64,000 nucleotides of DNA, from NCBI GenBank assembly GCA_920105625.2, contig OV050031.1, positions 224,674,194 to 224,738,193 of the forward strand. Direction: 5' to 3'. Positions 1 to 9,845 of this stretch are shown in pieces. The position numbers and the translations under genes are program-made. Source of the stretch: Clusia tigrina (lineage: Eukaryota; Arthropoda; Insecta; Diptera; Clusiidae). The notes under the pieces are model-generated. The model saw nothing but the letters and a program-made list of their open reading frames with translations. It had not been told where the DNA came from and did no database searches. The first letter of the stretch is position 1. Each line of letters starts with the position of its first letter.

Positions 1-384
1 CCATATCCTCTGTAAATATCCTGAAGATATATATTTTATATTTGATTGTAAGTTACATAAGAAATTATAATTAATTTAATTTAAGTTATATTCCTTGATT
101 ATTCGAGTCCAATGACCTTAGCAGCTCGTAATCTTCTAATTTTATATTAGGTTTAATATTTGTATATTTTTCCTAAACACCATAAATAAATAATACTACG
201 TGAGCTCACACTTTTCAAATACCATAACCAATTTTTTCTTTGAGGAATATGTTCCCTCGGTTTTTTCAATTTTTGGTCCGGATAGCTTACAATTCGAATA
301 TTTATTTATGTATATAATAATAACACCCGATGCAATCTCAGCCGCATTTTCCAAGCAGAAATTCTCGCCATCGAAAGATGTGAA
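1..384. other. AT-rich intergenic stretch, nothing recognised
   Basis: Very AT-rich sequence with only short, low-complexity open frames. I see no splice-bounded exon, repeat or RNA gene here. The next feature is a LINE remnant starting at about 385. Confidence 0.5.
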
Positions 385-1090
385 CAGTTCAATCTAAACA
401 GAAGTTATAGAAGACGAGATATAGCCATACTTTCGGAGACTCAAGCTGCCCTTTAGCATTGAGCTCAAATTAAGTAGACTCCAAGCTAGTATGGGAATAT
501 CTGAGGGCACTGAAACAGCTGGGCAAAAATAACAGTCAGACTTTACGGGGTCGCAGGATACGTGGGCGTCCACGTTAAGAGCCTCCACACCAATGATAGG
601 GTCAGAACCCTACTGTGGTATACGTAAAGGAGTATGGCAACATGAGTTTAGGGAACAAGAAAGACAACAGAGGCAGGGAATTTTCTAAGCCATATCATAT
701 AAATTACTATTGGGTAACTATAACCACAGAAAAGATTTGAGTTCGGCATTAGGTTGCCCAAAAACAGTATGAGAATTCTAACCGGGCTTTTGACCGGTCA
801 CAGTAAGCTCAAAGGGCTCATGAACAGTATAGGAATTGTAGCAAGCCCATTATGCAAATTCTGCGATGTAGAAAATGATTCGCCAGAGCACATAATAGGG
901 AACTGTGGAGCACCAATGCACTTTAAAAAATATATCTAAGCTCGTACCAAATACCAGATAAAGAAATAGCAACGCTAGATCTAGCCGACATCTTCGAATT
1001 TCTGAGGGCAACCGGGCTGGATGAGAATTTATAGGGATATCCTTAATAGTAGAGGGCAGAACAATATATCTTTTTGGTCGCAGTACTTCT
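385..1090 (+). pseudogene. LINE ORF2 C-terminal remnant (RNase H tail), family A
   Basis: Decayed 3' end of a non-LTR retrotransposon ORF2. A short frame at 754-939 reads the typical end of RNase H-bearing fly LINEs: LTGHSKLKGLMNSIG, then C-x2-C and EHIIGNCGAP, a Cys/His cluster that follows the RNase H domain. Upstream, in broken frames, are RNase H-like pieces (AILSETQAAL near 420 and a degenerate WVPGH-like region near 540). Downstream, FEFLRATGLDEN near 990 is the usual terminal helix. Several stops and frameshifts make it non-functional. The 3' stretch at about 1033-1090 (GGGATATCCTTAATAG onward) matches the end of the copy at 23.17-24.25 kb, so both belong to one family. Confidence 0.75.
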
Positions 1091-1517
1091 TATACCCCCA
1101 AACCACACATTAACATTAATCTCAGCTGTATTCCTACACATGATGTTGGTTGTCCAAGGTGTACATCAAATTTATCTAAATTAGTAATATAAAACTTACA
1201 ATTTGGATGTAAAATAAATAAAAAATGTTTCAAAAATAGCAGGCATATTTCAACATATTTATTTATATACAAAAGTACAGAAAGCAGACTTATTTATATT
1301 TAATTCAATACAGCAATATAGTATTTAATTTTCTTATGATTAATTATATGGAATTGATGTCACACAGATAATATACTATTTACACATTATATTGCTATTG
1401 AAGTTTACAATATTTCATCATACGAATGTTTGAAATACACGTATTCATCATTATCAACATTTTATAATTTTATACGTTAGCAAAAGAGTAACAATTAGCT
1501 GATAAAACTATTTATAC
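1091..1517. other. Intergenic stretch downstream of DPM3, nothing recognised
   Basis: AT-rich sequence between the LINE remnant and the stop codon of DPM3. On the minus strand it would contain the DPM3 3' UTR. No coding signal seen. Confidence 0.4.
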
Positions 1518-1861
1518 CTAATCACGAAACTTGAATCCCTTCGCTATCAAGTCTTTTCGGGCCATCTTAATCTGTTGCTGTAATTCTTCGGCAGCCTTGG
1601 GGCAGTCATTGAAAGTGAAGGTCCGGTAAAGCACCACAGTTGCAGAATAAACCTATATTTGATGTTTTTTAAATCAATTGTAAGCTTTAAAAAGACTATA
1701 AACAAACTTACCCCAAACAATGCTACTAAAATAATTGGAAGCAGTTGCAGCGGCAGCAACCACTTTCCCAACATCTGCGCTTCCATAACATGCATTGTTA
1801 AAGCGAAATATGGAACAGCAAATACTCCTGCCCACAATAGCCAACGTTGAATGTTAGTCAT
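1518..1861 (-). CDS. Dpm3: Dolichol-phosphate mannosyltransferase subunit 3 (DPM3)
   Basis: Small membrane subunit of ER dolichol-phosphate-mannose synthase. In the known complex DPM3 tethers the catalytic DPM1 subunit to the ER membrane; the product Dol-P-Man feeds N-glycosylation, O-mannosylation and GPI synthesis. Two exons: 1861-1712 (50 codons from an ATG) and 1652-1518 (44 codons plus TAG). A 59-bp phase-0 intron with GTAAGT donor and TATAG acceptor separates them. The 94-residue product starts MTNIQRWLLWAG, has two hydrophobic segments (about 6-23 and 34-58), and ends with the family signature: LYRTFTFNDCPKAAEELQQQ (residues 58-77), then a basic coiled-coil tail ending FKFRD. Human DPM3 is 92 residues with the same plan (YRVATFHDCEDAA, then a coiled coil ending LRF). 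Reading through the intron gives a misleading 104-residue frame. I am confident of the identity; transcript boundaries are not known. Confidence 0.93.
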
Positions 1862-2098
1862 AATATTACTTTAAGATAGTCACTAAAATGTAATTTTAGA
1901 AGTAAAGTTGAATTATTTGCTTCGCGATACCGTACAAGTAAAACAGCTGATTGTGTTGTATCGCCGGTTGGCAATTTTCTTGCTGTCAAAAAAGCGCCAT
2001 CTACAAGTGGAATTATCTAAGTTGAAAATTCAAAAGAGATTAGTTAAAAACATAACTTTAACATAGTTTCCAACGACGGGCAGAAACATAAGTATCAT

Positions 2099-2527
2099 TT
2101 ATGTTTCTGGTCCAAGTATTTTGTTATGGTAAACAACAAGATAGCTGGCTTTACGAAAAGTGTTAATTGTGTGGTTTCTCATACAAAAATATACATATAT
2201 GCATATATTATACCCAATTACCGTACGAAAACCCACAAAAGGAACAAGTGCAAACGGCTTTTCCAATACAAGCCATTTGAGAAATAACGGTATATATTCT
2301 GTTATTGTTTGGCATAGAATTCTGGTAGCAGTCTGCCAGAAAATTATAATTAGTGCTGTTAACCCTGTGTTGTTATAATGAAGAAGAGGGATTTTTTCAG
2401 ATATTATTATATAAATCGTTATTGCAATTAAAATTATAGCAAAATATATTAAAATAGCAGCTGCTAGGGCTATCGGATTTTTTTTTAGATATAAAATCGT
2501 ATATCTACCAATTGTCAGAAACTTCAT
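2099..2527 (-). CDS. Uncharacterised small hydrophobic protein (possible gene)
   Basis: An uninterrupted 142-codon frame from an ATG, about 240 bp upstream of the DPM3 start on the same strand. The predicted protein is strongly hydrophobic, with candidate membrane segments near residues 20-43, 53-66 and 78-106, and a short basic N-terminus (MKFLTIGRYTILYLKK). I recognise no family motif. A possible splice donor (GTAATT) lies near residue 102, so the last 40 residues may be intronic. AT-rich DNA readily gives Ile/Leu/Tyr-rich frames, so it could be chance. The length without a stop in such AT-rich sequence, and its position next to a real gene, keep it worth listing. Confidence 0.3.
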   Translation of the reverse strand: MKFLTIGRYTILYLKKNPIALAAAILIYFAIILIAITIYIIISEKIPLLHYNNTGLTALIIIFWQTATRILCQTITEYIPLFLKWLVLEKPFALVPFVGFRTVIGYNICIYVYFCMRNHTINTFRKASYLVVYHNKILGPET

Positions 2528-2547
2528 ATTTCAACAGACGCCAAACG

Positions 2548-2765
2548 AAAGGCGTACTTCTTAGGAAATATTCCATGTGCATTTTTTTATATATACGGCA
2601 ATTGGTGGAAGTAGTCGTATGGCTTATGGTGAATGGGTCATACAGTATATGGTGAGAGGCCATACTTTTTAATAAATATTCCATGTCCGTTTCTCTTAGA
2701 TATAGGGTATCTTACATAAGTAGACGTATGACATATGGTGATTGGGTAGGACAGAATACACTAAA
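2548..2765. repeat. Two diverged tandem copies of a ~110-bp unit
   Basis: Unit 1 (about 2548-2658) and unit 2 (about 2659-2765) share a TTCCATGTSC core, an AAGTAGWCGTATG block and TATGGTGAWTGGGT in the same order. They differ by many substitutions, so the duplication is old. No coding potential seen. Confidence 0.6.
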
Positions 2766-2869
2766 GAGGTAAAAACTTCTGCTAAAAGTTGTTTCCCCTA
2801 CTTTAGTCATAAATGTCAAAATTTTATTTATTATGGCAACATTTTAAATTTAATTTGAAATATCACTAC

Positions 2870-3010
2870 TAAGGCAAAAAGTTTAGACCAAATACCGTAT
2901 ATTATGAATATGCGACATTCCCCGGTTTAGTACAAAATCTTAAAATGTTGCTTCATTCTCGAGGAATAACAAATGTTGCAGTCAAAATGTTGTAGATGTT
3001 TATATCGTTG
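2870..3010 (-). repeat. Dispersed repeat, inverted relative to 11.07-11.20 kb
   Basis: Read on minus, this stretch aligns in order with the plus strand at about 11070-11200. Shared landmarks are a TGCAACAT block, TAGTACTGCA/TTGTACTAAA, the exact word TGTCGCATATTC, and a TACTGTATTTGGTTTAGAC-like end. It is probably a diverged transposon fragment of unknown class. A piece of the same motif (ATTTACTGTATTTG) also occurs in the palindrome at 3899-3932. Confidence 0.5.
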
Positions 3011-3289
3011 GAATCCTTTCTATGTGGATTTTATTTGCCTTGTTACTTTTATTATTATTTTCTTAATTATTTTGCTATTACTTTCGTACAATTGTATGCG
3101 CTTCTGTGTTTTCATTTATATTCCCGTATATTAATAGGGAATCATAGAAGTTAACATATAAAAATTTTAATTGAAATGCTAATCCTTTGATTTTTTTCTT
3201 ATATTATTTATATATTTTTGAATATAATGTATTTATTAAGAATTTACATTTTGAAATATCCCACATATACAAGGTTTCTAATGCCAACA

Positions 3290-3860
3290 AGCTTATTCTT
3301 AGACCACAGGAGCACATAAATTCCAGGAACAACCCTCAATCAAATAATTGAAGCTACATGCTCATAACGGTATAGAATAATTGAAATTGTGTGTATGCCC
3401 TTTCAAATTTAAATTGTATGAGTATTTTAGCTTGTGGACTAGCGAAGTGAAAGTGCGGTACATATATAAGTGGTGAGATTTTTAACCAAAATGCAACCTT
3501 GTATTAACGCAACACACACACAAGCAGCAAGCTAAAAAAATCATATACATGCTATAAACAATTGTGTCTGTAGGTGTGTGGGCAATTTGAAATTAAAGAG
3601 TAATTTCAATTTCCAATAGAATATTATCAAAAATGAAGTTTGAGGCTGATTACGCTTTCTGTTCTCCTTGTATGCATCGCGAACATACTTAATGGAAGAA
3701 GACCAAATTATAATTATTATTATTATAATGTTACAACAGTTACAAAATCACCAAAATCTGTATCCATTTTTACAAAAATTTCTATAAATAGAATATATTT
3801 TTGAAATGAAATAATGCAATTTCACGAAAATTGTCAATTTTCAAAATAATTACATAACCA
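3290..3860 (+). repeat. Diverged direct duplication, copy A (uninterrupted)
   Basis: This segment repeats about 650 bp further on. Landmarks occur in the same order in both copies: ACCACAGGAGCACATAAATT against GCCACAAAAACATATAAATT, ATTTTTAAxxAAAATGCAAC, TCATATACATGC, TTTCTGxTCxCCTTGTATG, and AATTTCACGAAAATTGTCAA. The second copy is split by the LINE insertion, with its right part at about 9846-10100. Copy A therefore shows the approximate pre-insertion arrangement. Confidence 0.65.
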
Positions 3861-3898
3861 GACATCTCAAATGTTGTATGAAATCAAAGAAGCACATA

Positions 3899-3932
3899 CA
3901 AATACAGTAAATAGATCTATTTACTGTATTTG
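3899..3932. repeat. 34-bp perfect palindrome
   Basis: Perfect inverted repeat with no spacer, centred on AGATCT. Each 17-nt half is CAAATACAGTAAATAGA or its reverse complement. It lies just before copy B of the local duplication. It could form a cruciform or mark head-to-head joining of two transposon ends carrying the ATTTACTGTATTTG motif seen near 11165. Confidence 0.85.
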
Positions 3933-3939
3933 GGCACAT

Positions 3940-4256
3940 ATATACAACCCTAGGCCACAAAAACATATAAATTCAAGGAACAAACAGCAAAATAATTGTA
4001 GCTTCTGGACAAATCAAGTGATAGCGCGGCATGGGGATGTACATATACAATTGGTCAGATTTTTAAAATGCAACCCTGTGTTATACACATATACAAAAAA
4101 ACAACAAAAATTCATATACATGCGGCAAATGGAATGTAACAATTTGAAATTATATAATATTGAATTGAGAATATTGTGAAATGTGAAGTGAGATGCTGTC
4201 TTCGTTTTCTGCTACCCTTGTATGAATGGCCAACATATTCAATATGAATAGGCTTT
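3940..4256 (+). repeat. Diverged direct duplication, copy B left part
   Basis: Matches copy A at about 3290-3700 with many substitutions. It ends exactly where the LINE and its candidate target duplication begin. The continuation of copy B resumes at about 9846, so the duplication predates the LINE insertion. Confidence 0.6.
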
Positions 4257-4268
4257 ATTTTATTTATT
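4257..4268. repeat. Candidate target-site duplication, left (LINE 3' side)
   Basis: The 12-mer ATTTTATTTATT is repeated exactly at 9834-9845 on the other side of the LINE. The low-complexity sequence weakens the call, but its placement agrees with the point where the interrupted duplication resumes. Confidence 0.5.
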
Positions 4269-4493
4269 TATTTATTTATAATTAGAAATACAATTATTAA
4301 TAACTATATTACTATAATTTCGAAAAAAAAATAAACGGCAGCACTAGCAGCGTGGCTATCGGCTGGAGGATATATTAAGAGGATACATTATATATTAATA
4401 GTTTTATATGTAACAAAAGTAAATAATATTAAATAACTTAACAAATCAAAAGTAAAATGGAATAATGAAATAAAAAATCATATTAGTTGAAAC

Positions 4494-7400
4494 TTAAAGT
4501 ATATTAGCAATATTGCAAAGCGAGACGAATTTAAAGGTCAAATTACTACTCGATGGTTCTTTGAGTAAGGTGGATGGTGTTATTGAACCGAAGAAAGTTT
4601 TCCTGACAGTCGAAAAGGCAGGGCATTCGTTGAGTATGTGTGTTACAGAGATAGTAGTTGCGTTACAGCAATTGCAGCTTCTTAAATTACCAGTTAACAC
4701 GGATTCATGCGTGAGTCTTGTGTGACCCAATCGAAGGCGAGTAAATATCGCAATTTCCTGAAAGCTAGCTGTTGTTGGGTACACCGGTTTTATGCGTAAC
4801 GGGTTTAGATCCTTATAGTGATGATGATACGTACTCCATTCCGAGATGAGTTTTGCTTTGAAGTGAGCTTCCACAGCGTGGTAGATGTCTCTATTTTCGC
4901 GTGTTTCAAAGGCGATGGCGGCAGACTTATGGGCGCATTTGGCAACATTGTCAGCGAATTCGTTACCGTAGATACCGCAATGACCAGGAACCCACATCAT
5001 CTTTGTTGTGCTTGTATGTTTTATTAGTTTATCCCTAATGCTAGATATAAGATAGCTATTGCTATTGGGATTTGACAAGGCATTAATCGAAGATAGACTA
5101 TCGGTGCAGATACAGAATTTTCCGGCATTGTTTATTGAATAAAGTAAAGCTTCATGGATGGCTAGCGCTTCGGCAGTATAAACAGAGCAATAATTTGCTA
5201 GCAGGCCATTTGTTAATATGTCGTCCTGTGTGACAACAGCGAAAGAAGTCGAGTCGTTAGTTTTGGATCCGTCGGTAAACACAAATTTCGAGTTGTCATT
5301 TTCTAACTGATTTTTTATTTCTAAGAAATGCTGCCTGTATATAGCTGGGTTTGTACTTTGTTTTGCACGGATGAGTAGTTGTTTGTTGACGCTGGATGAT
5401 GGTAACATCCAGGGTGGATGTGAACTTGGCTTTATAGTTGCTGGTTTGATGGAAATTTCTATGTTTAGAGCCGCGCGCCAAATGCGGTGAATAGCGGAGA
5501 GACGCCTTGGGATGAGTTTTCTTTTGGCAACAAGGTTGATATCGTGCAAGAGGTGAGGATTATTGCAGTTGAATATTTTTGGTATGAGACGGCCCGTATT
5601 GTATTCCAGACGATCAGCGATGTTAGGTAGACCAGATTCGGCCAGCAAGTTTTTTATAGGAGTTGTTGGAAATGCTCTTAAACTCTTCCGAATAGCTGCG
5701 TGGTATGGGGCAAAAAGTTGTTTTAAAGAATTACCGCATGAGTGACCATAGATTAGCAAGCCGTAGTCCACGACGGATAGCATGAGCGCTTTTGTTACAT
5801 TGCACAACGTGGAGACGTGTATATGGGAGTGTTTTGACGCCAAGTATTTAATCAGATTGAGTCTAGTTATTAGTTTATTCCTGATATACAAACAGTGGTG
5901 TTTGAAGTTAAGGTTGGGGTCAAAAATTACGCCTAATATTTTGAGATGCATAACATTGTTGATGTTTCCATTGTTGTAAATCAAATTGATGTTAGGGCAG
6001 TTTCTCTTACGGCATATGTGTATTGTATTACATTTCTGGAAAGATAGAATCGTTCCTGACTGGAGCGACCAGTCAGTGATGCTATTCAAAATATCAGTAA
6101 ATAATTCGGCGACCATGATTAAATCATTATTTTTGGAATAAATTAAAACGTCATCCGCGTAGATACAATGTTCGACTTTGTGTTTGATCAGAATTTGGCT
6201 TAACTCATCAAAAGCGATAATAAAAATGACCACAGAAAGGGGGGATCCTTGTGGAACGCCGTTATGTAGATGTTGCATGTCGGAGAGGGCATCACCTACT
6301 TTAACTTTGAATCTACGATTGGTTAAGAAGGATTTGAAATACTGAAATATTTTTGGTCCGATGTTCCAATTTTGCAGTTGTCTTAGGACAATGTGAGCAC
6401 CTATACGGTCAAAAGCCTTCTCGAAATCTAAACTAAGCGCCGTTATATGGTTTTTACTAGACAGGGCGTTGGATACAAAGTGTTCAAAGTGCAGGAGGGC
6501 ATCTATAGTCCCATGTGATTTTTTAAAGGCAACCTGGTTGCTGCTAATTACTTTATTTTTAGTGCAAAACCACATGATTCTGCTTGCAATTATTTTTTCA
6601 AGGATTTTACTTATGCATGGGAGTAATGATATTGGGCGATACCCGGCAGGATTATCAGGAGAATTTTTAGGTTTCAGGATTGGAAGAATAGAGGAGCATT
6701 TCCAACGCTGCGGAAAGATCCCTTTATCAAAGATTGAGTTGTAGAGGTTCAATATACGGGTTTTCGTAGAGTAAGGGATATTTTTTAAAATCGGGTATGA
6801 GATGCGATCAAACCCGGGAGATTTGCCTTTAGTCCCGGTGATTGTGTATTCGTATTCACAAGATGAAATTGGTTTTTCGATTAATTCGGCTGATGTGGTT
6901 AGAGTGCTAGGTGGGATATATTTATTGTTTAAAACGGAAGTTTTAGCTGATGCGAAGTGGTTTGAGAAATTGCTGTCATGAGAGTAAGCATCCCATTTAT
7001 GTGCAAGGAAGTTGGCTATATCTTGGCCACGATGTAAGGACCCAGTGGGTGTGGTTAGTAAGACGATGCTATTGTTTTTGGAACATCCAGAGATGCGTTT
7101 TATGTCATGCCAAATCTTTTTAGGGTCGGAGGTTGGATTTATTGAACTGGTAAGTCTTTCAAAACAGGTGCGTTTAGCAATTTTAGCATTAAACTTGAAC
7201 TTTGCATTTGATTTCTTGTAATGAGTTAGATTAATGTCAGTTCGAACTTTTTTATATAAGCGCCATGCTTTCTGCTTTGCTGAACGGAGCGAGGCTAACT
7301 TACTATTCCACCATGCGACAGTGGTACCTTTAGTTTGAGGGAAGCTTTGGGGAATGTGGTGATGAGAAGCAGTGCGGATAATTTTCTGTATCCTTGAGGC

Positions 7401-8180
7401 TTCTTCATTAATATTATTACTGTGTGGGAAACGTTTTTCGAGATCTATACATTGGAGTTGGAATTTGGGCCAAACTGCTTTATCAGTGATAAATCTTAGA
7501 GTATGGCCTCGTTCTGTTAATTTGTTAGGTAGCTTCAGGGTGGTAATTATAGGGTAATGGTCACTGCCGTGAAGGTCATCAAGTGTTTTCCAAGAGCAGT
7601 GGGGTGTAAGGGAGGGGGAGCACATGGTCACATCAACATGAGTAAAAGACCCATGCGTAGAGAAATGAGTAGGAGAACCGTCATTCAAAATAACTAGGTT
7701 AGAAGATAATATAACAGCCTCTATGTTCCGACCTTTGATATTATATTGCGGAGAACCCCAAGAGGGGCTCCAGGCATTAACGTCACCCGTTAGGATAGTA
7801 GGTGGAGGGCAGTTTTGGATGATCGACTCAAGTTCATGGGGGATGGGGTTGTAGTTAGGGGGAATATAGGTTGAAATTATAGTTATTTTCATTCCAATAT
7901 TGATTTCGATTCCCATTGTGGGAAAATTAGATGTTATGGGTAGAAGTGTGTGCGGAATGTCTCTTCTGACCAGAATTCCTACTCCTTGTGTGCTAGAAAA
8001 GTTCTGGGGAATGTTATAAAAATAACTTAAGTACGGAGAGGGTGGTTTTAAATTTGAGTTGAATGGCAGATGTGTCTCTTGTAAGCATACAATTGCAGGT
8101 TTACGATATTTTAAGAGTAGTAATAGCTCGTGATAGTTGTTTAGATACCCGTTAATGTTCCATTGCAAAATTGCTAACAT
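4494..8180 (-). CDS. LINE ORF2 polyprotein: endonuclease, reverse transcriptase, RNase H
   Basis: Intact 1228-residue frame from an ATG. The endonuclease spans about 1-215: WNIN at 7-10, QETH at 34-37, GDVNAW at 132-137, SDH at 206-208. The reverse transcriptase spans about 490-780: AGYRPISLLP at 511-520, LDFEKAFD with catalytic Asp584, GVPQGSPLS at 640-648, YADD at 673-676. RNase H spans about 964-1080 with all four acidic residues present: Asp969 in TDGS, Glu1003, Asp1026 in CTDS, and Asp1076 after the WVPGHCGIYGNE motif. The C-terminus carries the usual LGHTRLTHE segment and a C-x-C-C...H...C cluster. With every catalytic residue kept and no stop, it looks potentially functional. The protein performs target-primed reverse transcription at the nicked chromosomal site. 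Confidence 0.95.
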   Translation of the reverse strand: MLAILQWNINGYLNNYHELLLLLKYRKPAIVCLQETHLPFNSNLKPPSPYLSYFYNIPQNFSSTQGVGILVRRDIPHTLLPITSNFPTMGIEINIGMKITIISTYIPPNYNPIPHELESIIQNCPPPTILTGDVNAWSPSWGSPQYNIKGRNIEAVILSSNLVILNDGSPTHFSTHGSFTHVDVTMCSPSLTPHCSWKTLDDLHGSDHYPIITTLKLPNKLTERGHTLRFITDKAVWPKFQLQCIDLEKRFPHSNNINEEASRIQKIIRTASHHHIPQSFPQTKGTTVAWWNSKLASLRSAKQKAWRLYKKVRTDINLTHYKKSNAKFKFNAKIAKRTCFERLTSSINPTSDPKKIWHDIKRISGCSKNNSIVLLTTPTGSLHRGQDIANFLAHKWDAYSHDSNFSNHFASAKTSVLNNKYIPPSTLTTSAELIEKPISSCEYEYTITGTKGKSPGFDRISYPILKNIPYSTKTRILNLYNSIFDKGIFPQRWKCSSILPILKPKNSPDNPAGYRPISLLPCISKILEKIIASRIMWFCTKNKVISSNQVAFKKSHGTIDALLHFEHFVSNALSSKNHITALSLDFEKAFDRIGAHIVLRQLQNWNIGPKIFQYFKSFLTNRRFKVKVGDALSDMQHLHNGVPQGSPLSVVIFIIAFDELSQILIKHKVEHCIYADDVLIYSKNNDLIMVAELFTDILNSITDWSLQSGTILSFQKCNTIHICRKRNCPNINLIYNNGNINNVMHLKILGVIFDPNLNFKHHCLYIRNKLITRLNLIKYLASKHSHIHVSTLCNVTKALMLSVVDYGLLIYGHSCGNSLKQLFAPYHAAIRKSLRAFPTTPIKNLLAESGLPNIADRLEYNTGRLIPKIFNCNNPHLLHDINLVAKRKLIPRRLSAIHRIWRAALNIEISIKPATIKPSSHPPWMLPSSSVNKQLLIRAKQSTNPAIYRQHFLEIKNQLENDNSKFVFTDGSKTNDSTSFAVVTQDDILTNGLLANYCSVYTAEALAIHEALLYSINNAGKFCICTDSLSSINALSNPNSNSYLISSIRDKLIKHTSTTKMMWVPGHCGIYGNEFADNVAKCAHKSAAIAFETRENRDIYHAVEAHFKAKLISEWSTYHHHYKDLNPLRIKPVYPTTASFQEIAIFTRLRLGHTRLTHESVLTGNLRSCNCCNATTISVTHILNECPAFSTVRKTFFGSITPSTLLKEPSSSNLTFKFVSLCNIANIL

Positions 8181-8247
8181 ATTGCGATAAGTTATAAAAG
8201 TAAGTGATTATATGTCTATAGAGTTATTATTAATATGTACTGATTTA

Positions 8248-9639
8248 TCAGTAATTGATATTGTCTTGGATAGAATTATCATTTAGAGATTTGATTGATT
8301 CTGAAAGGACTTTATTTAAGGATGTAAGAGGTTGGAAGTTTATGGATTGTGAGCTAGTTGAGGGGAGGTCTGAGTTACCGGCTGTAGAGTACTGGAAATA
8401 TGGATTTTTACGTACATTGATTTGAGAAGCAGAACAGTTATCTGTTGTAAGAAAGTCACTAAAATTGCTAAAGTTACTGCGGGCTGAGTTCTTTGCTTGG
8501 GAAGTGGTGGATGGGGGAGGAGAAAAAGTATTGTTATTGTTTGATGCATGTTGTGTGTTAATTGTTGATATAATTTTATCTTGTTTTTGCAAATTGTTGT
8601 TTTCGTTGTTATAGGTGTTACTGTTGTCGTTGTTGATTTTGATGATCTTACTCTTGATGTTGTTGTTTTTCTTGTCGCTACTGTTTACCGATATGTTGTT
8701 GGTGTTGTTGTTGTCGTTATTGATGGTTGCTTGAGTAGCAGCTGCAGCGTATGAAGAATAGGTAGATGTATTGAGTGGGTTTTGCTGCTTATAAGTTTTC
8801 AACGCTTCTGCCACTGTACATTTATTGATAGTTTTAATTTTCATTATCTCCTTCGATTGCTGGAATTTGATGCATGTATTGGATGAAGCTGCGGACCAGC
8901 GCAGTTAGCGCAGTAAGTGCGTGTGCACACTTCCGGGGAATGCGGGGGGAAATTGCACTGAACGCATGTTGGTGGACGTCTACAGTACTTGCTTGTATGC
9001 CCGAGTACTTGGCAATTTTTGCAACGCATCGGGTTGGGGATATATTGCCGTATTTCTACTATTTCTCCATGCTATTTCGAGCTTCTCTGGGAGACGAAAT
9101 AGATCAATCGATACGAGAATAACGCCGTTTGGGATTCTTTTGCCATCGATGGTTTTCTGGAACTTATATATCGATGTGACACCCTGGGAAGATAATTCCT
9201 CGATTATTTCTTTTTCATCGACGTTGTTTAGAAATGGAGCATATATTGTCCCTTTGACTGTATTAAGATTAATGTGGTATTTGGCGTTGATAGAGCAAAT
9301 GCCATGAAGCGATTTGGCTGCAATAAATTTCTCAGCGGCTATTTTATTTTTTGCAAGTAATAGTAAGTTGCCATCACGGAGATCAGTCACTTTTTCTACA
9401 TCTTTACTTATAATTAGAAGGGACTTATATACACCAAAGCATGAAAACTGCGATAAGGTTTTAGTGGTATTGGTAGCTTCAATAATTACGTACTTTGGAT
9501 CATTTTGTTTGGTTGAAGGAAGTTCAGGAAATGTGTAGTTTGGGTTGTTATTCTGTTGCGCCTTACGTTTTTTTTTTAGCGGCAGATCTGCCAGCATTGC
9601 AAAACGGTTTGACTCAATGTTAGGTGGCCCTGGGGCCAT
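8248..9639 (-). pseudogene. LINE ORF1 (gag-like, CCHC zinc knuckles), frameshifted
   Basis: RNA-binding ORF1 protein, read in three pieces. Residues from ATG 9639 run about 190 codons in one frame, with a gag-like fold region. An extra base near 9062 moves the reading to a second frame carrying three Cys/His knuckles: CKNCQVLGHTSKYC, CVQCNFPPHSPEVC and a shorter CANC...H motif (about 9026-8880). A compensating shift near 8860-8890 returns to the first frame, which continues through the Asn/Ser-rich tail to 8248. The tail begins KEIMKIKTINKCTVAEALK, the usual segment after the knuckles in this gag group, which supports the joining. Without the two shifts the product would be about 464 residues. 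Whether the shifts are mutations, assembly errors or recoding cannot be told from one copy. Confidence 0.8.
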
Positions 9640-9833
9640 AGCGGAGTAGCGAGATCACACAATAAACGAAAAATATTACCCGTATGCAAAAACAAAAACA
9701 AAACTCGATGAGAAGGTAGAAGAAAGAGAATTAAGGAAACAAACAAAAAATCGAACCGGTTCAAAGAAAAAGCACTGTTACGCGAGATGTATTGAAAAAA
9801 CGACTGCTCGTCACGAGAATAGTAATAATAATG

Positions 9834-9845
9834 ATTTTATTTATT
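9834..9845. repeat. Candidate target-site duplication, right (LINE 5' side)
   Basis: Exact repeat of the 12-mer at 4257-4268. See the left copy for limits. Confidence 0.5.

Larger units (their letters stand above)
4269..9833 (-). mobile_element. Near-complete LINE with RNase H (I/LOA-like group)
   Basis: About 5.56 kb non-LTR retrotransposon on minus. In transcription order: a 5' UTR of about 190 bp (9833-9640), a gag-like ORF1 (9639-8248, frameshifted), a 67-bp gap, ORF2 (8180-4494, intact), and a 3' UTR of about 225 bp ending in a short TAAA-type repeat rather than long poly(A). An ORF1 with CCHC knuckles plus an ORF2 with apurinic-type endonuclease, reverse transcriptase and RNase H is the plan of the I and LOA clades; clade assignment needs a tree. 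A candidate 12-bp target duplication flanks it, and the flanking sequence aligns as an interrupted copy of the duplication at 3290-3860. It is much better preserved than every other LINE in the window, so the insertion is comparatively recent. Confidence 0.88.

Noticed and set aside
4494..8180. Several 60-90-codon plus-strand frames inside the LINE
   Set aside because: They are antisense shadows of the long intact ORF2 and show no family motifs.
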